From Mactromeris polynyma (lineage: Eukaryota > Mollusca > Bivalvia > Venerida > Mactridae), in NCBI GenBank assembly GCA_032209605.1, contig JASFXZ010000003.1:36048762-36112761 (forward strand): DNA of 64,000 bases, read 5' to 3'. This document shows positions 9,317-21,256 of the stretch, piece by piece. The first letter of the stretch is position 1. Every line of letters starts with the position of its first letter. The notes beneath the pieces are model-generated. The model searched no databases and was not told where the DNA came from. It saw only the letters and a list, made by a program, of their open reading frames with translations. A program made the translations under genes and the position numbers.

Positions 9317-12300
9317 ATGTACAATGTATCGTTAGCTGGAAATCCAAATTCTTGTGTTATTAAAATAGGAAAAGAAAAATTTAGAACGTTAGTTGATTCA
9401 GGGGCTGAAGTGTCTTTAATGCATCGGCGGGTCTATGATTTATTAAAAGATAAACCTAAATTACAGAAAAAGAAGGTTTTATTACAATCAGTAAATGGGG
9501 AATCATTGAACGTCGACGGATGTATTGACATTACTTTCAGAATCGGGAGTACCGAGTTGAATCACACTTTCTACATTGTCAAAAATATGAATAGGAATAT
9601 GATATTAGGTGCCGATTGGCTTCTACAAAATGGTGTTAGATTGTACTACGACTTAGGTTGCTTAAGAGTAGGAAAAACATATGTCCCGTTAGAAGAAGAT
9701 ATACACATATCATCACTTATCAGATTAAGATTTGACACTAAACTTCAACCACAAACTGCTAAGCTTTGTTATGGGAAGGTTAAACATAAACCGGATATAC
9801 CTATCAAACAAACATATTGCGTGAAAAGCGTTGACAAAGGCTTTATGGGTACACAACCAGGCTTAACAGTATCAAATTCTGTAATGGAATTAAATGAAAA
9901 ACGTAAATTCCCAGTCATGATTGTAAATAACACTAATAAGTGTATTAGGTTAAAACGGGGTTGCGTTGTTGCCAAATTAGAACAAATAAAACAGGATGAA
10001 AAAATTAGCTCTATTAAAGACATCTCTAAAAATGCAAATAATAGTAACAAAATTAGTAGCAAAATTGATGTTGATAACGTTATTGTTCCACAAGAACACC
10101 GAGATCTTATATTGTCAGTCATAAGAGAAAATGCTGATTTATTTGCAAATAAAGACTCAGAACTGGGTCACACTGATACTGTAAAAATGAAGCTTGATAC
10201 AAACAATCAACCGCCAATAAAACTTAAACCATATCGCACTCCGTTGAACAATAGAAAAATTATAGATGAGGCAGTTGAAGAGATGCTAGAAGCAAAAATC
10301 ATATCTAGGTCTAGGTCACCTTGGGCATTTCCGGTTGTCATTGTAGACAAGAAGGACGGAACCAAGCGGTTTTGTGTGGATTTTAGAAAATTGAATAAAA
10401 TAACTAAGGTTAATTCATTCCCGCTTCCTATTATAGATGATATATTGGCTTTATTAGGAGAATCAAAATATTTTACATCACTTGATTTAAAAAGCGGTTA
10501 CTGGCAAATACTGATGGACGATGAGGATAAAAAGAAAACTGCATTTTGTTGTCATAAAGGACTGTTTGAATTTGAAGTAATGCCATTTGGATTGTCCACA
10601 GCTCCCGCAGTGTTTCAAGAACTCATGACGATTGTACTGCAGGGAATAGAATCTTTTGCAGTCGCGTACTTAGATGATTTGTTGCTATTTAGTAAAACAT
10701 TAGAAGAACATAAAGTACACATAGCTGAAGTTTTCAAACGATTGAGGCAACATGGTCTAAAACTTAAACTAAAGAAATATCAATTTTTGCAACATGAGAC
10801 AAATTACTTAGGCTTTATTATATCTAAAGATGGAATCAAACCGGACCCAATGAAAGTAAATGCAATTAGGAAACTACCTAGTCCGAAAACAGTCAGAGAA
10901 GTTAGAAGTTTTATAGGAATGTGTTCGTTTTATAGACGCTTTATACCACGGTTCTCAGAGGTTGCAGAGCCATTAATTAATCTTACTAGAAAATATGCCA
11001 GGTTTAGTTGGACAGATGTTTGTGAGTCTGGGTTTCAGACACTGAAGAATCATTTAACCATAGTACCCTTACTTGTTTATCCTAACACTAATAAGCCCTA
11101 CATTTTATATACGGACGCCAGCGACACATGTATCGGGGCGTGCTTGACACAGGAATGTGATGAAAATGAGAGCCTCGAAGACAAGTCTGCCAATGAAAAA
11201 CCAATTTATTATCTTTCTCATAAACTTAATAGCGCACAATGTAAATATTCGACAGTTGAAAAAGAGGCATTTGCTATTCATTATGCATTACAGAAATTAG
11301 ACCATTACTTACATAATGCGGAATTTGTTATTAAAACAGACCACATGCCTTTGAAATACTTGCTTGAATCTCCTATGCAGAATAAGAAAATTCAAATGTG
11401 GGCGTTAGGTATCACAGGTTATAATTGTAAAATTGAATATATAGAAGGGCCTAAAAATGTTTGCGCAGATCTACTTTCCCGCTCACCTACTGTGTGCAGT
11501 GATGATGTAGGACATGGACAAGTAGAATTAGATATCAGTGATAAAACTTACAAAATCAATGCTCTAAATTCAAATAGGATAGAGACCGCAAAATATGTGA
11601 ACTACAAACCACCTGTTAATGACCAGTTTCTGGAACCAAAATGTGAATTTGATATGGCAAAAGAACAAAATCAGGATGCAAACATAATTGAGCTCAAAAT
11701 GATACTTAAACACGGGAAGCCGTCAAAATCCATCCAAAACAAACATATTGAATTAAATAATATCCTTTACTATTTATCAAATGCAGACGAAGACCCATGT
11801 CTTCGACTATTTGTACCTGACCATCTTAAAGATAGTATTCTTAAACAATTTCATGATGACAACGGCCATATGGGCACTGACAAAACATTTTACACAACGA
11901 AACAGAAATATTATTGGCCTGCAATGTTTAAGGACATCAGTACTTATGTGAATAGATGTGTAGATTGTCAGACACGAGTGTTAAAGAAAATTAAAGCACC
12001 AATACAAGAAACGAGTGTGCCTCCATATGCATTTGCTTCTATCGCAGTAGATCTTAGTGGGCCATTTCCCACAACTAAGTCTGGAAATAAATATATCGTA
12101 GGATTCATAGATATCTATAGTGGTTTTCCTGAGGCATGGGCAGTGCCCGATAAAAGTGCGGAAAATATAGCACATTTACTTATTGAAGAAATATATCCTC
12201 GTTATGGAACACCGTTGCAATTAGTATCGGATAACGGGCAAGAAAATTGCGCAAAATCAGTACAAGAAACTCTAGCAGAAATGAATATAAGACATGTGAA

Positions 12301-13432
12301 ATGCACACCTTTTCACCCCCAGGGGAATTCAAGAATTGAAAGATTTCATAAAACCCTAAATGATATTATCGCTAAGAAAATAAAAGACGGGCAACTTGAA
12401 ACATGGGACTTATATTTGAATCAGAGTCTGGCTGCCATTAGGTTTAATGTTAATGAGTCTACAAAATTTTCGCCATTTTACTTACTGTATAACCGTGAGG
12501 TTGTTTTACCAATATATAATTTACTCAAACCAAGGCAGAAATATGAAGGTACTGAACTCCACAAAATCGCATTACAAGAACAACATAGGGCATTTTTGAC
12601 TGCTTATAAAAATCTTAAGAAAGCGAAAAAGAGACAAGCAAGATATGCAAATTTGAAAGCTCAAGAAATACATTTTGAAATAAATGATCCAGTATACTTT
12701 ATGAATTTTCAAAAGAAGGGCAAATTAGACAGAAAATGGAAACCATATTATAGAATTATAGAAAAGAAATCTCCCCTTACTTACCTTATACGAAATCAGT
12801 TAGATAACTCCACTAGAAAAGTTCATGCGGAACAAATAAGACATGCTAATATTGATGAATGGGAGATTCCGAAAGACTGCAACGGCCGACCGCGTAGAAA
12901 AGCTACTTTTGTTGTACCGCCCGAAAATTCAGAGACTGATACTGACAATAATATTAATGGGGGGAAACAACGGATAGAAAAGTTATTTCGAAAAGAGCGG
13001 GAAAATTCAGAAAATGAGGATGATATTCCATTAATGGAGTTGGCAAAGAGATTAAAACAAAGGGAGAAAAACTCAGACACTAATGAATTTTCGGACTCTG
13101 AGCAAACTGACGAGCGCTCAACGACTGAATCTTTAGAAGGTGACAGGGATATAATAATGTCACAAAATAATTCTGATAATGTACTAGGGGCCAAAATTGA
13201 AGATAATTCAGACCATGATACCAATGATTTAATGTTCAGTGACATATCTGACACTCATTCAAATGGAGACATCTCAGGGCTGTCTGAAACAAATGGGATG
13301 CAAATGAATGCAGTTAAAAATATAATTCAGTCAAACAATCAAACTGTTCTTAAGGGCAAATGTAAACAACGGCGTAAACAGCAACAATCAAATATGAGAA
13401 ACTTGTTCAAAGCTATTTCTGAGCTTTTCTGA
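9317..13432 (+). CDS. pol: Pol polyprotein (protease, RT, RNase H, integrase)
   Basis: 1,371 residues from the first in-frame ATG; the frame is open from 9245 and is in the -1 register relative to gag, so translation by frameshift from gag is likely. Protease active site D27-S-G-A. Reverse transcriptase with Y451-L-D-D. RNase H with Y-T-D600-A-S-D. Integrase zinc finger H846-X4-H851-X29-C881-X2-C884. Integrase core D912, D972 and E1008 with the classic D-X35-E spacing. After a GPY/F-like K-W-K-P-Y-Y segment there is an acidic, Ser/Asn-rich tail of roughly 170-190 residues with no chromodomain seen. All catalytic residues are present and no stop interrupts the frame. The protein matures the particle, copies RNA to DNA and inserts it. 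Confidence 0.95.
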   Translation: MYNVSLAGNPNSCVIKIGKEKFRTLVDSGAEVSLMHRRVYDLLKDKPKLQKKKVLLQSVNGESLNVDGCIDITFRIGSTELNHTFYIVKNMNRNMILGADWLLQNGVRLYYDLGCLRVGKTYVPLEEDIHISSLIRLRFDTKLQPQTAKLCYGKVKHKPDIPIKQTYCVKSVDKGFMGTQPGLTVSNSVMELNEKRKFPVMIVNNTNKCIRLKRGCVVAKLEQIKQDEKISSIKDISKNANNSNKISSKIDVDNVIVPQEHRDLILSVIRENADLFANKDSELGHTDTVKMKLDTNNQPPIKLKPYRTPLNNRKIIDEAVEEMLEAKIISRSRSPWAFPVVIVDKKDGTKRFCVDFRKLNKITKVNSFPLPIIDDILALLGESKYFTSLDLKSGYWQILMDDEDKKKTAFCCHKGLFEFEVMPFGLSTAPAVFQELMTIVLQGIESFAVAYLDDLLLFSKTLEEHKVHIAEVFKRLRQHGLKLKLKKYQFLQHETNYLGFIISKDGIKPDPMKVNAIRKLPSPKTVREVRSFIGMCSFYRRFIPRFSEVAEPLINLTRKYARFSWTDVCESGFQTLKNHLTIVPLLVYPNTNKPYILYTDASDTCIGACLTQECDENESLEDKSANEKPIYYLSHKLNSAQCKYSTVEKEAFAIHYALQKLDHYLHNAEFVIKTDHMPLKYLLESPMQNKKIQMWALGITGYNCKIEYIEGPKNVCADLLSRSPTVCSDDVGHGQVELDISDKTYKINALNSNRIETAKYVNYKPPVNDQFLEPKCEFDMAKEQNQDANIIELKMILKHGKPSKSIQNKHIELNNILYYLSNADEDPCLRLFVPDHLKDSILKQFHDDNGHMGTDKTFYTTKQKYYWPAMFKDISTYVNRCVDCQTRVLKKIKAPIQETSVPPYAFASIAVDLSGPFPTTKSGNKYIVGFIDIYSGFPEAWAVPDKSAENIAHLLIEEIYPRYGTPLQLVSDNGQENCAKSVQETLAEMNIRHVKCTPFHPQGNSRIERFHKTLNDIIAKKIKDGQLETWDLYLNQSLAAIRFNVNESTKFSPFYLLYNREVVLPIYNLLKPRQKYEGTELHKIALQEQHRAFLTAYKNLKKAKKRQARYANLKAQEIHFEINDPVYFMNFQKKGKLDRKWKPYYRIIEKKSPLTYLIRNQLDNSTRKVHAEQIRHANIDEWEIPKDCNGRPRRKATFVVPPENSETDTDNNINGGKQRIEKLFRKERENSENEDDIPLMELAKRLKQREKNSDTNEFSDSEQTDERSTTESLEGDRDIIMSQNNSDNVLGAKIEDNSDHDTNDLMFSDISDTHSNGDISGLSETNGMQMNAVKNIIQSNNQTVLKGKCKQRRKQQQSNMRNLFKAISELF

Positions 13433-15038
13433 TTACATTGTACATTGATAATTTCAAAGGCTTCAAAACTTGTTGAAGTGTTGATTAGGGTAACGAAAAT
13501 ATGATAATATTTGGCTTCATATTGCTCAACCTTGCTGGCTTAACTAGGGCGGTTGTAATGCACGACCAAGTTATTTTTAATAAAATAATAATGAATAAAA
13601 GGTGCGTAATTTCATTGTTACTAGAGATAAAACTGACTGGCAAATGCGGATTGAACCAAGTTCGCGTCTTCTATCTGCAATATACATGAATTCAAACATT
13701 TCGGGGTATCATGATTGAAAATCCATTGAGGTTAACGATAATTGTTATGTAGCACAAATGCGGAAGGCAACTGTTGTTATACAATCACCTGTTGCACTGT
13801 TTCGATTATAATTGAATTGCATCGCTTACAGTGACTTCATGACATGACAATTATCTTTAACAAATTACTGTCCTAAATATTTCAACTTAATCATGTCTAA
13901 TTATAATTTATTATCTGTACTTGAAAATGAATCAATCGAATGCCCAAAGTCAGTAGTCAAATTAATTGGATCGCCGTACTAATAGCGAGTGCAATGACCT
14001 ATGTATAATACTATGTTATTGATGTAAATCCAACGAAAAATTAGGTAAATTAAGCCCAGCATGGTTAGCTAGGAAGGCCAAAGGTGTGGACACGAACAGT
14101 GCTCACCAGGAATTGAGGGTGACGACAGACGAATCTGTGAACGCGAATACCGTTCCCGATGCGAGAAAGACGCCGGAGTCACCAGGGGAGGAACGAGAAA
14201 TGCAAGCTGTCAGCAGATATTCCAATATTATTCATATGTTATATCCAAGTGTTGATATCATATCAAACAGCAGTGAAATAATTTGAAACAATTGTTGAAT
14301 AATATATGACAGCTGAAAATAAGTTCAAGTCGGAACTGACGTCACGAGTAACTGTGTATTAGATAGTCAATAACTGGGTTCCAGAAGATGTCGTTTTATA
14401 GACGTGAATTTCGTTTAATAGATGTGAATTTATTGTGTTTTCTTCAATAGATGTGAATTTAGTTCTAGTTTTCTTTGAATCATCTTGTCAGAGACAAGTA
14501 AATGTGTTTACTTATGACAATAGTCGTAATGTGAAAATTGCAATGTGAAAACAAGGTTACCATGGTGACTTAATCAGAAGTTTGTGCACCCGTTAATTAT
14601 CCAAGGCTACTACCTGTATGATTACATAACAATGAGGTGTAATCTAGTAAGAATCCCAAGGGAGTCACCTTGAGCTCAACATTATTCTGATTCAATCGCA
14701 AATATTGCGTAAGCTGACTGACATACTTACTAGTAATAGTATTGAGTGGTTTTACTGTTGTTGTTGTTGTTGATTATCATTATTATTTTCTGCACTTATT
14801 TGATGGTATTATATATTATGTATATGTATTCTTAGGCTTATTGATGTGTTGATATTATACATGTTTTGCTCAAATAATACATAATTGCTTTATTTAATTG
14901 TGCATAGTTACAAATAATTAATTGGACATGGGCCTATTAACGAAACTTACTTTGTGTAATTAGTTTATCGGCAGTTCATATCTAAATGGTGTAGATTACG
15001 TCTAAGAATCTTCATTGCATGAATATTCTGGTTTCATT
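13433..15038 (+). other. 3' internal region of LTR element, possible ORF3 remnant
   Basis: About 1.6 kb between pol and the right LTR. A 62-codon ATG frame at 13501-13689 starts with a signal-peptide-like hydrophobic stretch ending in T-R-A. A second open frame without ATG runs 14023-14286 and encodes a polar segment rich in S, E, P and T. They lie in different frames and no envelope motif was found, so an envelope origin is only a guess. A (TTG)n run lies at about 14755-14772. Confidence 0.35.
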
Positions 15039-15048
15039 AGGAGAGTGA
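15039..15048 (+). other. polypurine tract of LTR element
   Basis: AGGAGAGTGA directly before the right LTR is mostly purine and is where plus-strand priming should start. It is short and broken by one T. Confidence 0.5.
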
Positions 15049-15910
15049 TGTAACACAATGATATTGCAGGTAGCAATTTCATCGCTAGTTTTTCTATTGA
15101 TGGTAATTAATAATCTTGATTAGATCTATAGATGTTAATTAATAATCTTGCTGATCTAATATACACAAAGCTAATTATTTTCTATTACATCTCTGCTAAA
15201 TCCATTGATGTTAATTACGTCTCTTTATTATCCAATACTTACCCAATACACACTTGTTATTGTTGGAGGAAACAAGGCTAATAGGCATTAATTACTTAAC
15301 ACCTGCATAATAATACTTTGACTAATCAATTGGCATTTGTCTTAATTATGTTGATGATAATTTTATAGTGGTCAGTCAATATGGAATATCCATTAGGACT
15401 CAGAGACAATGGATGTTAATTACGGTTTTGTTTTCATGTTGACGTCATAATATAACTGATAGGTATTTTGATTGACTTGTTATGAAGTTTATTGTACATA
15501 TGGAATAGTAATTATAAACATGTTATTGTCATGCATTTCTAGAGAAGGTATAAATACCCAGCGAAAAACTTAGAGAGTCAGTTTTGGAGTTTGAGTTTTG
15601 GGAGTTTAGGGTTTAGGTTTTGACAGCTATGAGAGTTTTAGAGTTTTGAAGTTGAGATTAGTTTGGGGAGCGAGAGGGCTATGTTGAACTTGGGTTGTAA
15701 GATGGGGTGTTTTAAGCTGACAGTATTTTAGAGCTAATAAGTTGTTACGAATTGAACATGGGACTTTGGCATTTTAAAGAGCTGGCGTATTTATACTTTG
15801 ATTTGTTTTAACATTTGGGTTGATAGTTTAGACTTATGAAATAAATTTGTGTGGAACCAACGAGCCGTCTTCGTTATCTATGAAACCCGCATGAGGCGTG
15901 TGGTGTTACA
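15049..15910 (+). repeat. right LTR
   Basis: 862 bp, apparently identical to 7335-8196, ending GTGTTACA and followed by the target duplicate AGAG. Confidence 0.95.
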
Positions 15911-18900
15911 AGAGGGCAGTATTTGAATCAGCCTTGAACATAATTGAATCAGTCGTCTAACGTGATAAGTTCCGTTTCGAAACAAAACATTCTACATCCA
16001 GTAATGTTGAAACTGCTTGCATTATTTTTATTTCTTTTAAGTCATTTAGGTGATTTAATGAAACTATGTTGCTCTAATGCGAAATTCGATTTACACGAAC
16101 TTGCGCAAAGTTTAGTATTGTCATCCTATAATCGTAGATTGATTCCCAATTTCAGGCTACTATCTAATTTACATTTGTATAAAAACGTAGAATTAATTTA
16201 TTACAACTCGGTCCTTTTTTCAGATTGTGGTATGGCGGGGCATTTTGAAAGGGAAAATTTCCGTCGTAAATTGAAAATTGGGGAATTTACAGGACTTTCA
16301 TTACCAAATGTATTGCTTGGATGTAAGAGGAATTAAGCAGAACTGGACGAATTTCCTGTTTCATAGATTGTTTGAGTGACAAAACCTGCGGAAAATAAAT
16401 ATTTTACTATTTGGGGAAAGGGGCATAATATTGGCCCTAAAGTTGCCATAAACAGCGCTGCAATCATACAAGCAATGGCTTAGCCAAATGAGGCTTACCC
16501 ATTTATTACTGGAGCATGCTGTTAATTATCCCAAAATATCTTTATTTCCATTTACGTATCAAAAGAGGTAGAGCTCTATTGAAACCCTTTTCGTGATTGC
16601 GTTGTATATATATACAAAAGTGTTAAGTATCCGATTTTGAAGTCATCACCCATTTAGCCTACGTACAAATATACAAATATTGATATGGTAAAAACTGCTA
16701 TGATCTACAATAATCGATATTGTCCTACTTTCGGCGTAATAATATTGGTGTTCAGCCAAGCGTCAAGGATATCGAGTGAAAAGGTTCGAATTCAGGTCAG
16801 TGGCATGTGCTGCACGGGCGGTGCATCCTAGTTCTATTTTCCATGGAGAATTAACGTGTAATGCCAGCCGTTTAAGAAAATCACAATATTGGTCTAATGT
16901 CCATCGAAGAAAGAGAAACAGAATTTTACTGACAAGGATGTCTCATTACGAGGTACGAACATAACTTGCTTGTTTTCAGAATGCCGAGTTTGGTATTATA
17001 AAAGCCTATAGAATCCTATTCTTCTCAGTAAATTGCTACAAATTGTCGTTCCACGTTGTTTGTAAATGCAACATCGCAAAGAAATTAAAGGTCGCAAAAT
17101 TAACGGAATAGGTCATTATCGAGTGTGATCGCCGTTTGTCTCGGAAACGTTTACTAGTGATTATTTCCCCATATCGTGTCCATAGATGAGTTAATCCACC
17201 TGTGAAAAGGTCCCAGAAGATATTAACGGAAGTCACTGTGGCAAATATTTCCAGAATAGTATCCGTAATCTTATTATGTTAATGGAAAATAGATACCGAG
17301 CCTTTATACAGGCAAAGGCGGTCACAGTCGACAAGGACCGATTCAGTTACTATGTGCCTTTAATTCCTGTGTGGTGTTATGTAATTGGCTTGTTTTGCGC
17401 TGAAACTTAGCAGAAACATTAAAGACATAGGCCTATATGTGAACATTTCTATTTCATGTATTCGTATTTCAATGTACTAACTATCCTAGCGAAGTACTTT
17501 GTTAAGTATATATATCCAAGATCGACATATTAACTAGTGTAGCTATATTACGAGGTTGAAAGTGATGACGATTATTAATTGCTGTTTTTGTCATAGTAAT
17601 TTATTGGTGTCCTTGTCGCACACAGTTAAATCATTGTTTTATAAAGCTAGATCTAACTAGAACTAGAATATATACATTTCTGAACACGGAAAAAGAAAAA
17701 AAAGAAAATTGTAAAATAAAGATGCTGGAAAATTTCTGATAAAATGAAAATAAAGCGCAAGGCAGAGAGACGGCTTCAGATACAGATAATCTAACCAAAT
17801 TCTTTACGATTCATAAAACAAACCCTTGCTCTCCGTCTAGCAAAATCGGCTTGCCATATTATTACTTCTCAATTCCTTCAATACATTAGTTGGTTCTGAA
17901 TTAACACTACGCATCAGGATCATATTTTTTTCTTAAATTTATATGTAAGAATAAATAATAATGAACTAAATACAAAACGTTCTCGGCTCACTTGATGTAC
18001 AGTCCTATTAACAATGCCAAGGTCAATAACTCCATAATGATATTTTTATGCCGAGGGCATGGCGCTCCATTTCCAAAATCAAAATGCTTCATGAAACCTT
18101 TCCATCCGCTACCTGGTTTATTTGCGAAATTTAGAATAGCCAAAAATTTAGCTTCGTGTATGATTTGTATATAGATCTATATATACGAATATATAAATGT
18201 TTAAGCATTGCAGTTTCCTACAATTTAAAAACTTACTTGACTTATGCTGACCCATTGTAAACTAGCTGTATCGGTAACCGTCAATAATGATGCGCATATT
18301 GATGACGTCATAGAGTGTCATAAAATAATTTAAATCCACGGGCGTATCATGCAGATTGTTATGGGTAACATTTCGTTAACTATTAAGTTGTAAATAGCTA
18401 TATATTTTAATTTCGGAATAAGATTTAACAAGCTTTCTTTTAACTTAAGCTAATTTTACGAAATAGATCGACAACTGAATTGATGAACACAACTTTTATC
18501 ATCAGGTCTAAATGTAATTTCGAGTAGGTCTATATTTATAAAAAATAAAACTTTTTGGTCGAATAGTAGGCCTAGAGAACATTAAGGTCATAACTGATTC
18601 TTAAATTAACAAAATAATTACCAACAACAGCAGTAAATCGCAATCTCTGGTCATTGTAGTAGAACGAAAACACAATTAAATCACACAGATAACAAAATGA
18701 AGTAAGGTCCAGCAAATAAACGTGTTTAAAATTTTACAGAAAAAATAACTAATATTTGCAATTGACAAATAGCAGAAAGAAGTATTGGAGTCTAGTTACA
18801 GGACTAGTGAACCTACCATTTGACTGTCTGTTGCGAAAAGAGCGTTGTCTTGTTTCCAGTGGTTTAAGAAACGGATACATATGTGCAGTATCGTCACTAG

Positions 18901-19139
18901 ATTCATTTGTTGTGAATTGCCTTATGAAAATGCATGGTTTCAAGCCATCTTTTGCAAAATGAAAACAGTAATCATAAAATGTTGGATTATGTGGTGTATA
19001 TGGGTAAAAAAAAGCATCTAGATTAGGAATTACACATTCAACCAAGTTTTGAGAATCTTGTTGAACAAATGTCATCTGATAAAAAGATTGATAAAGAAGA
19101 AGGTCTTGAACAGGTTTGTGATGCTATCTCTACAAAATG
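15911..19139. other. mostly noncoding; one unrecognised 130-codon open frame
   Basis: A stop-free frame at 15944-16336 on the plus strand begins only with TTG and encodes a hydrophobic start followed by a K/R-rich end; no family was recognised and its length is near what chance gives here. Other open frames are short. At about 18700-19139 the plus strand may hold a very decayed upstream part of the DIRS-like element, but no motif is convincing there. Confidence 0.4.
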
Positions 19140-19909
19140 TTTTGACCAGCTAGGAAGTCCACAGTAGCTCCAAGACTCTTCACAAAGGTAACATCGGTAG
19201 TAGTAGCTCAGTCACAAAACAAGGTCTGCGCCTGGCCACATATAAGGAAAATGTTCAATCTTTTCAATCCAATTCTGAATCTTCTTTTTCGAATTGGTTT
19301 CATAGTAAAAAGTGTAAGTCGAATTTGATACCAAGTGCGGGCATGATATACATGTACATATGGGGTCATATTTTGTTGGTACAACGTCCGAGCGAATTTA
19401 AAGTCAGAACATAGCAGTACAAGATCACACAACAACACGTCATTATCTAGTTTGTTGGTAAAGATAGCCTCGTATCTGGACTTGATGCCAAATACATGGT
19501 TGTTCACGCGTCCCATCGAACTGTATCTTTGATTGTTATATCCGCTTCCGGTTACACTCAGTCTGATACCTGAATTTGTTAAAGTGTCAACGCAAGTTTC
19601 TATTGTGATTACGACAACGCAAGCATCTTGGATTGGACACATTATCAATCGTACAGACCATTGGTCCAATCTTCAGCATTTCAATTATCTCGAGATGGAG
19701 GCTGTAAGTTTGTCCGTCAAACATTTTCTCCCGACACTAAACAATTAGATTCTTACAGCCGATACAACTGTTTTGGGGAACTTGATCAATAGATATATGC
19801 CGCTTGACATGGAAAATACGGCCTCTAGCTCTCAATAACAAGATATATCTGAAAGCAGTGCTCATTGCAGGGAATAAAATGCACTGGTGGACATTTTAAG
19901 CAGACAAAT
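19140..19909 (+). pseudogene. DIRS-like retrotransposon relic, RT to RNase H part
   Basis: Translating the plus strand across shifting frames gives segments that match DIRS-type pol in order. APRLFTKVTSVVVA (about 19169-19210) resembles the RT segment before the catalytic YxDD. A following KSNLIPS-like piece (about 19312-19335) and the RNase H part INYLEMEAV-like (19677-19710) then SVKHFLPTLNN, with a decayed DNTTV segment beyond the stop at 19748, come next. NALVDILSRQIF ends at about 19912, close to the insert boundary. Several frameshifts and stops show it is dead. It breaks off where the inverted-repeat insert starts and resumes at about 23000. The long antisense frame over the same bases is a shadow. 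Confidence 0.6.
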
Positions 19910-19942
19910 TTTCGTCGCTCTATTTCCACAGGGTTGTATGTC

Positions 19943-21020
19943 CAAATTTACAGTTTTGAGAAAATCGCTATCAAAAGTTTCACAAGTAAATAACTTTTTT
20001 ACAATAAGCTTTTTGGCATGCTGGTGGCGTTGGTGTTTATCTGTATGACTCTGAATTTTTATAAATATTAAATAATTATTAATTATTTTATTAAGAAAAA
20101 CTAAATATTTTTTTACGTCTTTTGGAAACCCAAGGTGCATTTTAGATAATTCCAAAATGCCACATTGACTTACGACTCTTTGGAAGTTACCAAAAAGCAT
20201 CAATTAAGACATACGTCTGTATGGAAAAGAAACCAAGAAGCATTTTACTATGCAATTATAATAGAAAACAATAAAGATTTGAATAAAAGCATTGTTTATT
20301 TTAACAGCAAATTTAACAAAACATTTAAAATGAACAAAAAATAACATCACTTTGAATATCAAAACAGTTAAATTCTAACTTAAACACAGAAACAAACTTC
20401 TTCTCGAAATGACAAACAACTGTACCTTAACATTTGGAAATACAAAAACAGTTGAAACGTCTATTTAAAGATATATTTGTCCACGAAAATGACTATCAAG
20501 ATTATAAGAGGGCAATAACCATTGATTTTCACTCACAAAATATGTATCATTAAAACAGATATTAAATAAACAAAATGGAATTTTGTTTTATATGAAGTGA
20601 ACTTACTCAATGATATAATGAACAAATACATTTCGTTATGTGATACTTATGTACACATTTTGTTTTATTTTAGGATTGAAAATCATTGTTAATTGTGCTC
20701 TTTGAACTCATGCTAACCACTTCTATAGTCCACATAACTTTTATAAATGAAATTGTTTACGTTGAAAATTATACATTAAATAAAACATCTTTTGACTCAG
20801 TTTACACCTTGTTTATGTTCAGCCTTTTGTGTCTTGAATATATCCAGGCTGCAAAACTTATTTATACGCAGTCAAAAAGTTTCAAAAGCCAAAACAACCA
20901 AACTCGTAGTCAAGTCAGTAACACTGCATGACTAGTAAAAACAAAAACCAAATTGACTAGAAAGTTATACAAGTATCCTTACTATAACCAATCACTTGTA
21001 TTTAATTTGGTCAAAAACCC
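19943..21020. other. noncoding part of the insert
   Basis: AT-rich sequence with no convincing frame; open frames at about 19862-20203 (minus) and 20686-20931 (plus) lack motifs. Confidence 0.5.
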
Positions 21021-21233
21021 TTAAACTGAGACTAGTTTCATAACTTTATAAAACTGCCGCTCAACCATATGCATGTATTTCATCATGCTGGTCAGGTCTT
21101 TCTTTTTCTCATTTGAAATCACAGGCACTTTCGACAGAACCTGTGGAACCGGAAGAAATTGGCATGTCCCACATGTACGTGTAACTCTGTTTCCAATTAC
21201 TGAATGTTTGAAGTCCTCAGCTGATAAACACAA
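21021..21233 (-). CDS. uncharacterised open frame, possible C-terminal exon
   Basis: 70 codons ending in a stop at 21021. It contains a C-G-T-C pair and then a lysine-rich, helical segment (P-V-I-S-N-E-K-K-K-D-L, then M-K-Y-M and R-Q-F-Y-K). The composition looks like real protein rather than AT-rich noise, and it sits downstream of the F-box/LRR frames on the same strand. I do not recognise the family. It may be a last exon of the same transcript or a piece of a transposon protein. Confidence 0.35.
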   Translation of the reverse strand: MCLSAEDFKHSVIGNRVTRTCGTCQFLPVPQVLSKVPVISNEKKKDLTSMMKYMHMVERQFYKVMKLVSV

Positions 21234-21256
21234 TAAAAATACTCACACCTAATGGT

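Larger units (their letters stand above)
7335..15910 (+). mobile_element. complete Ty3/Gypsy-type LTR retrotransposon
   Basis: The element is 8,576 bp: left LTR (7335-8196), gag, pol, a 1.6-kb noncoding tail and right LTR (15049-15910). LTRs start TGTAACAC and end GTGTTACA, perfect 8-bp inverted termini. A 4-bp target duplication AGAG flanks it (7331-7334 and 15911-15914). The order protease, reverse transcriptase, RNase H, integrase places it in Ty3/Gypsy (Metaviridae-like) and excludes Copia. I saw no difference between the two LTRs by eye, and both long frames are open, so the insertion looks recent and possibly still active. Clade not assigned. Confidence 0.95.

Noticed and set aside
9769..10122. 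117-codon minus-strand gene in pol
   Set aside because: Antisense shadow of the intact pol frame.
12823..13254. 143-codon minus-strand gene over the end of pol
   Set aside because: Antisense shadow of the Asp/Ser-rich Pol tail.
19208..19669. 153-codon minus-strand frame as a gene
   Set aside because: It lies antisense over the DIRS-like relic and opens only on TTG; the plus-strand reading explains the sequence better.
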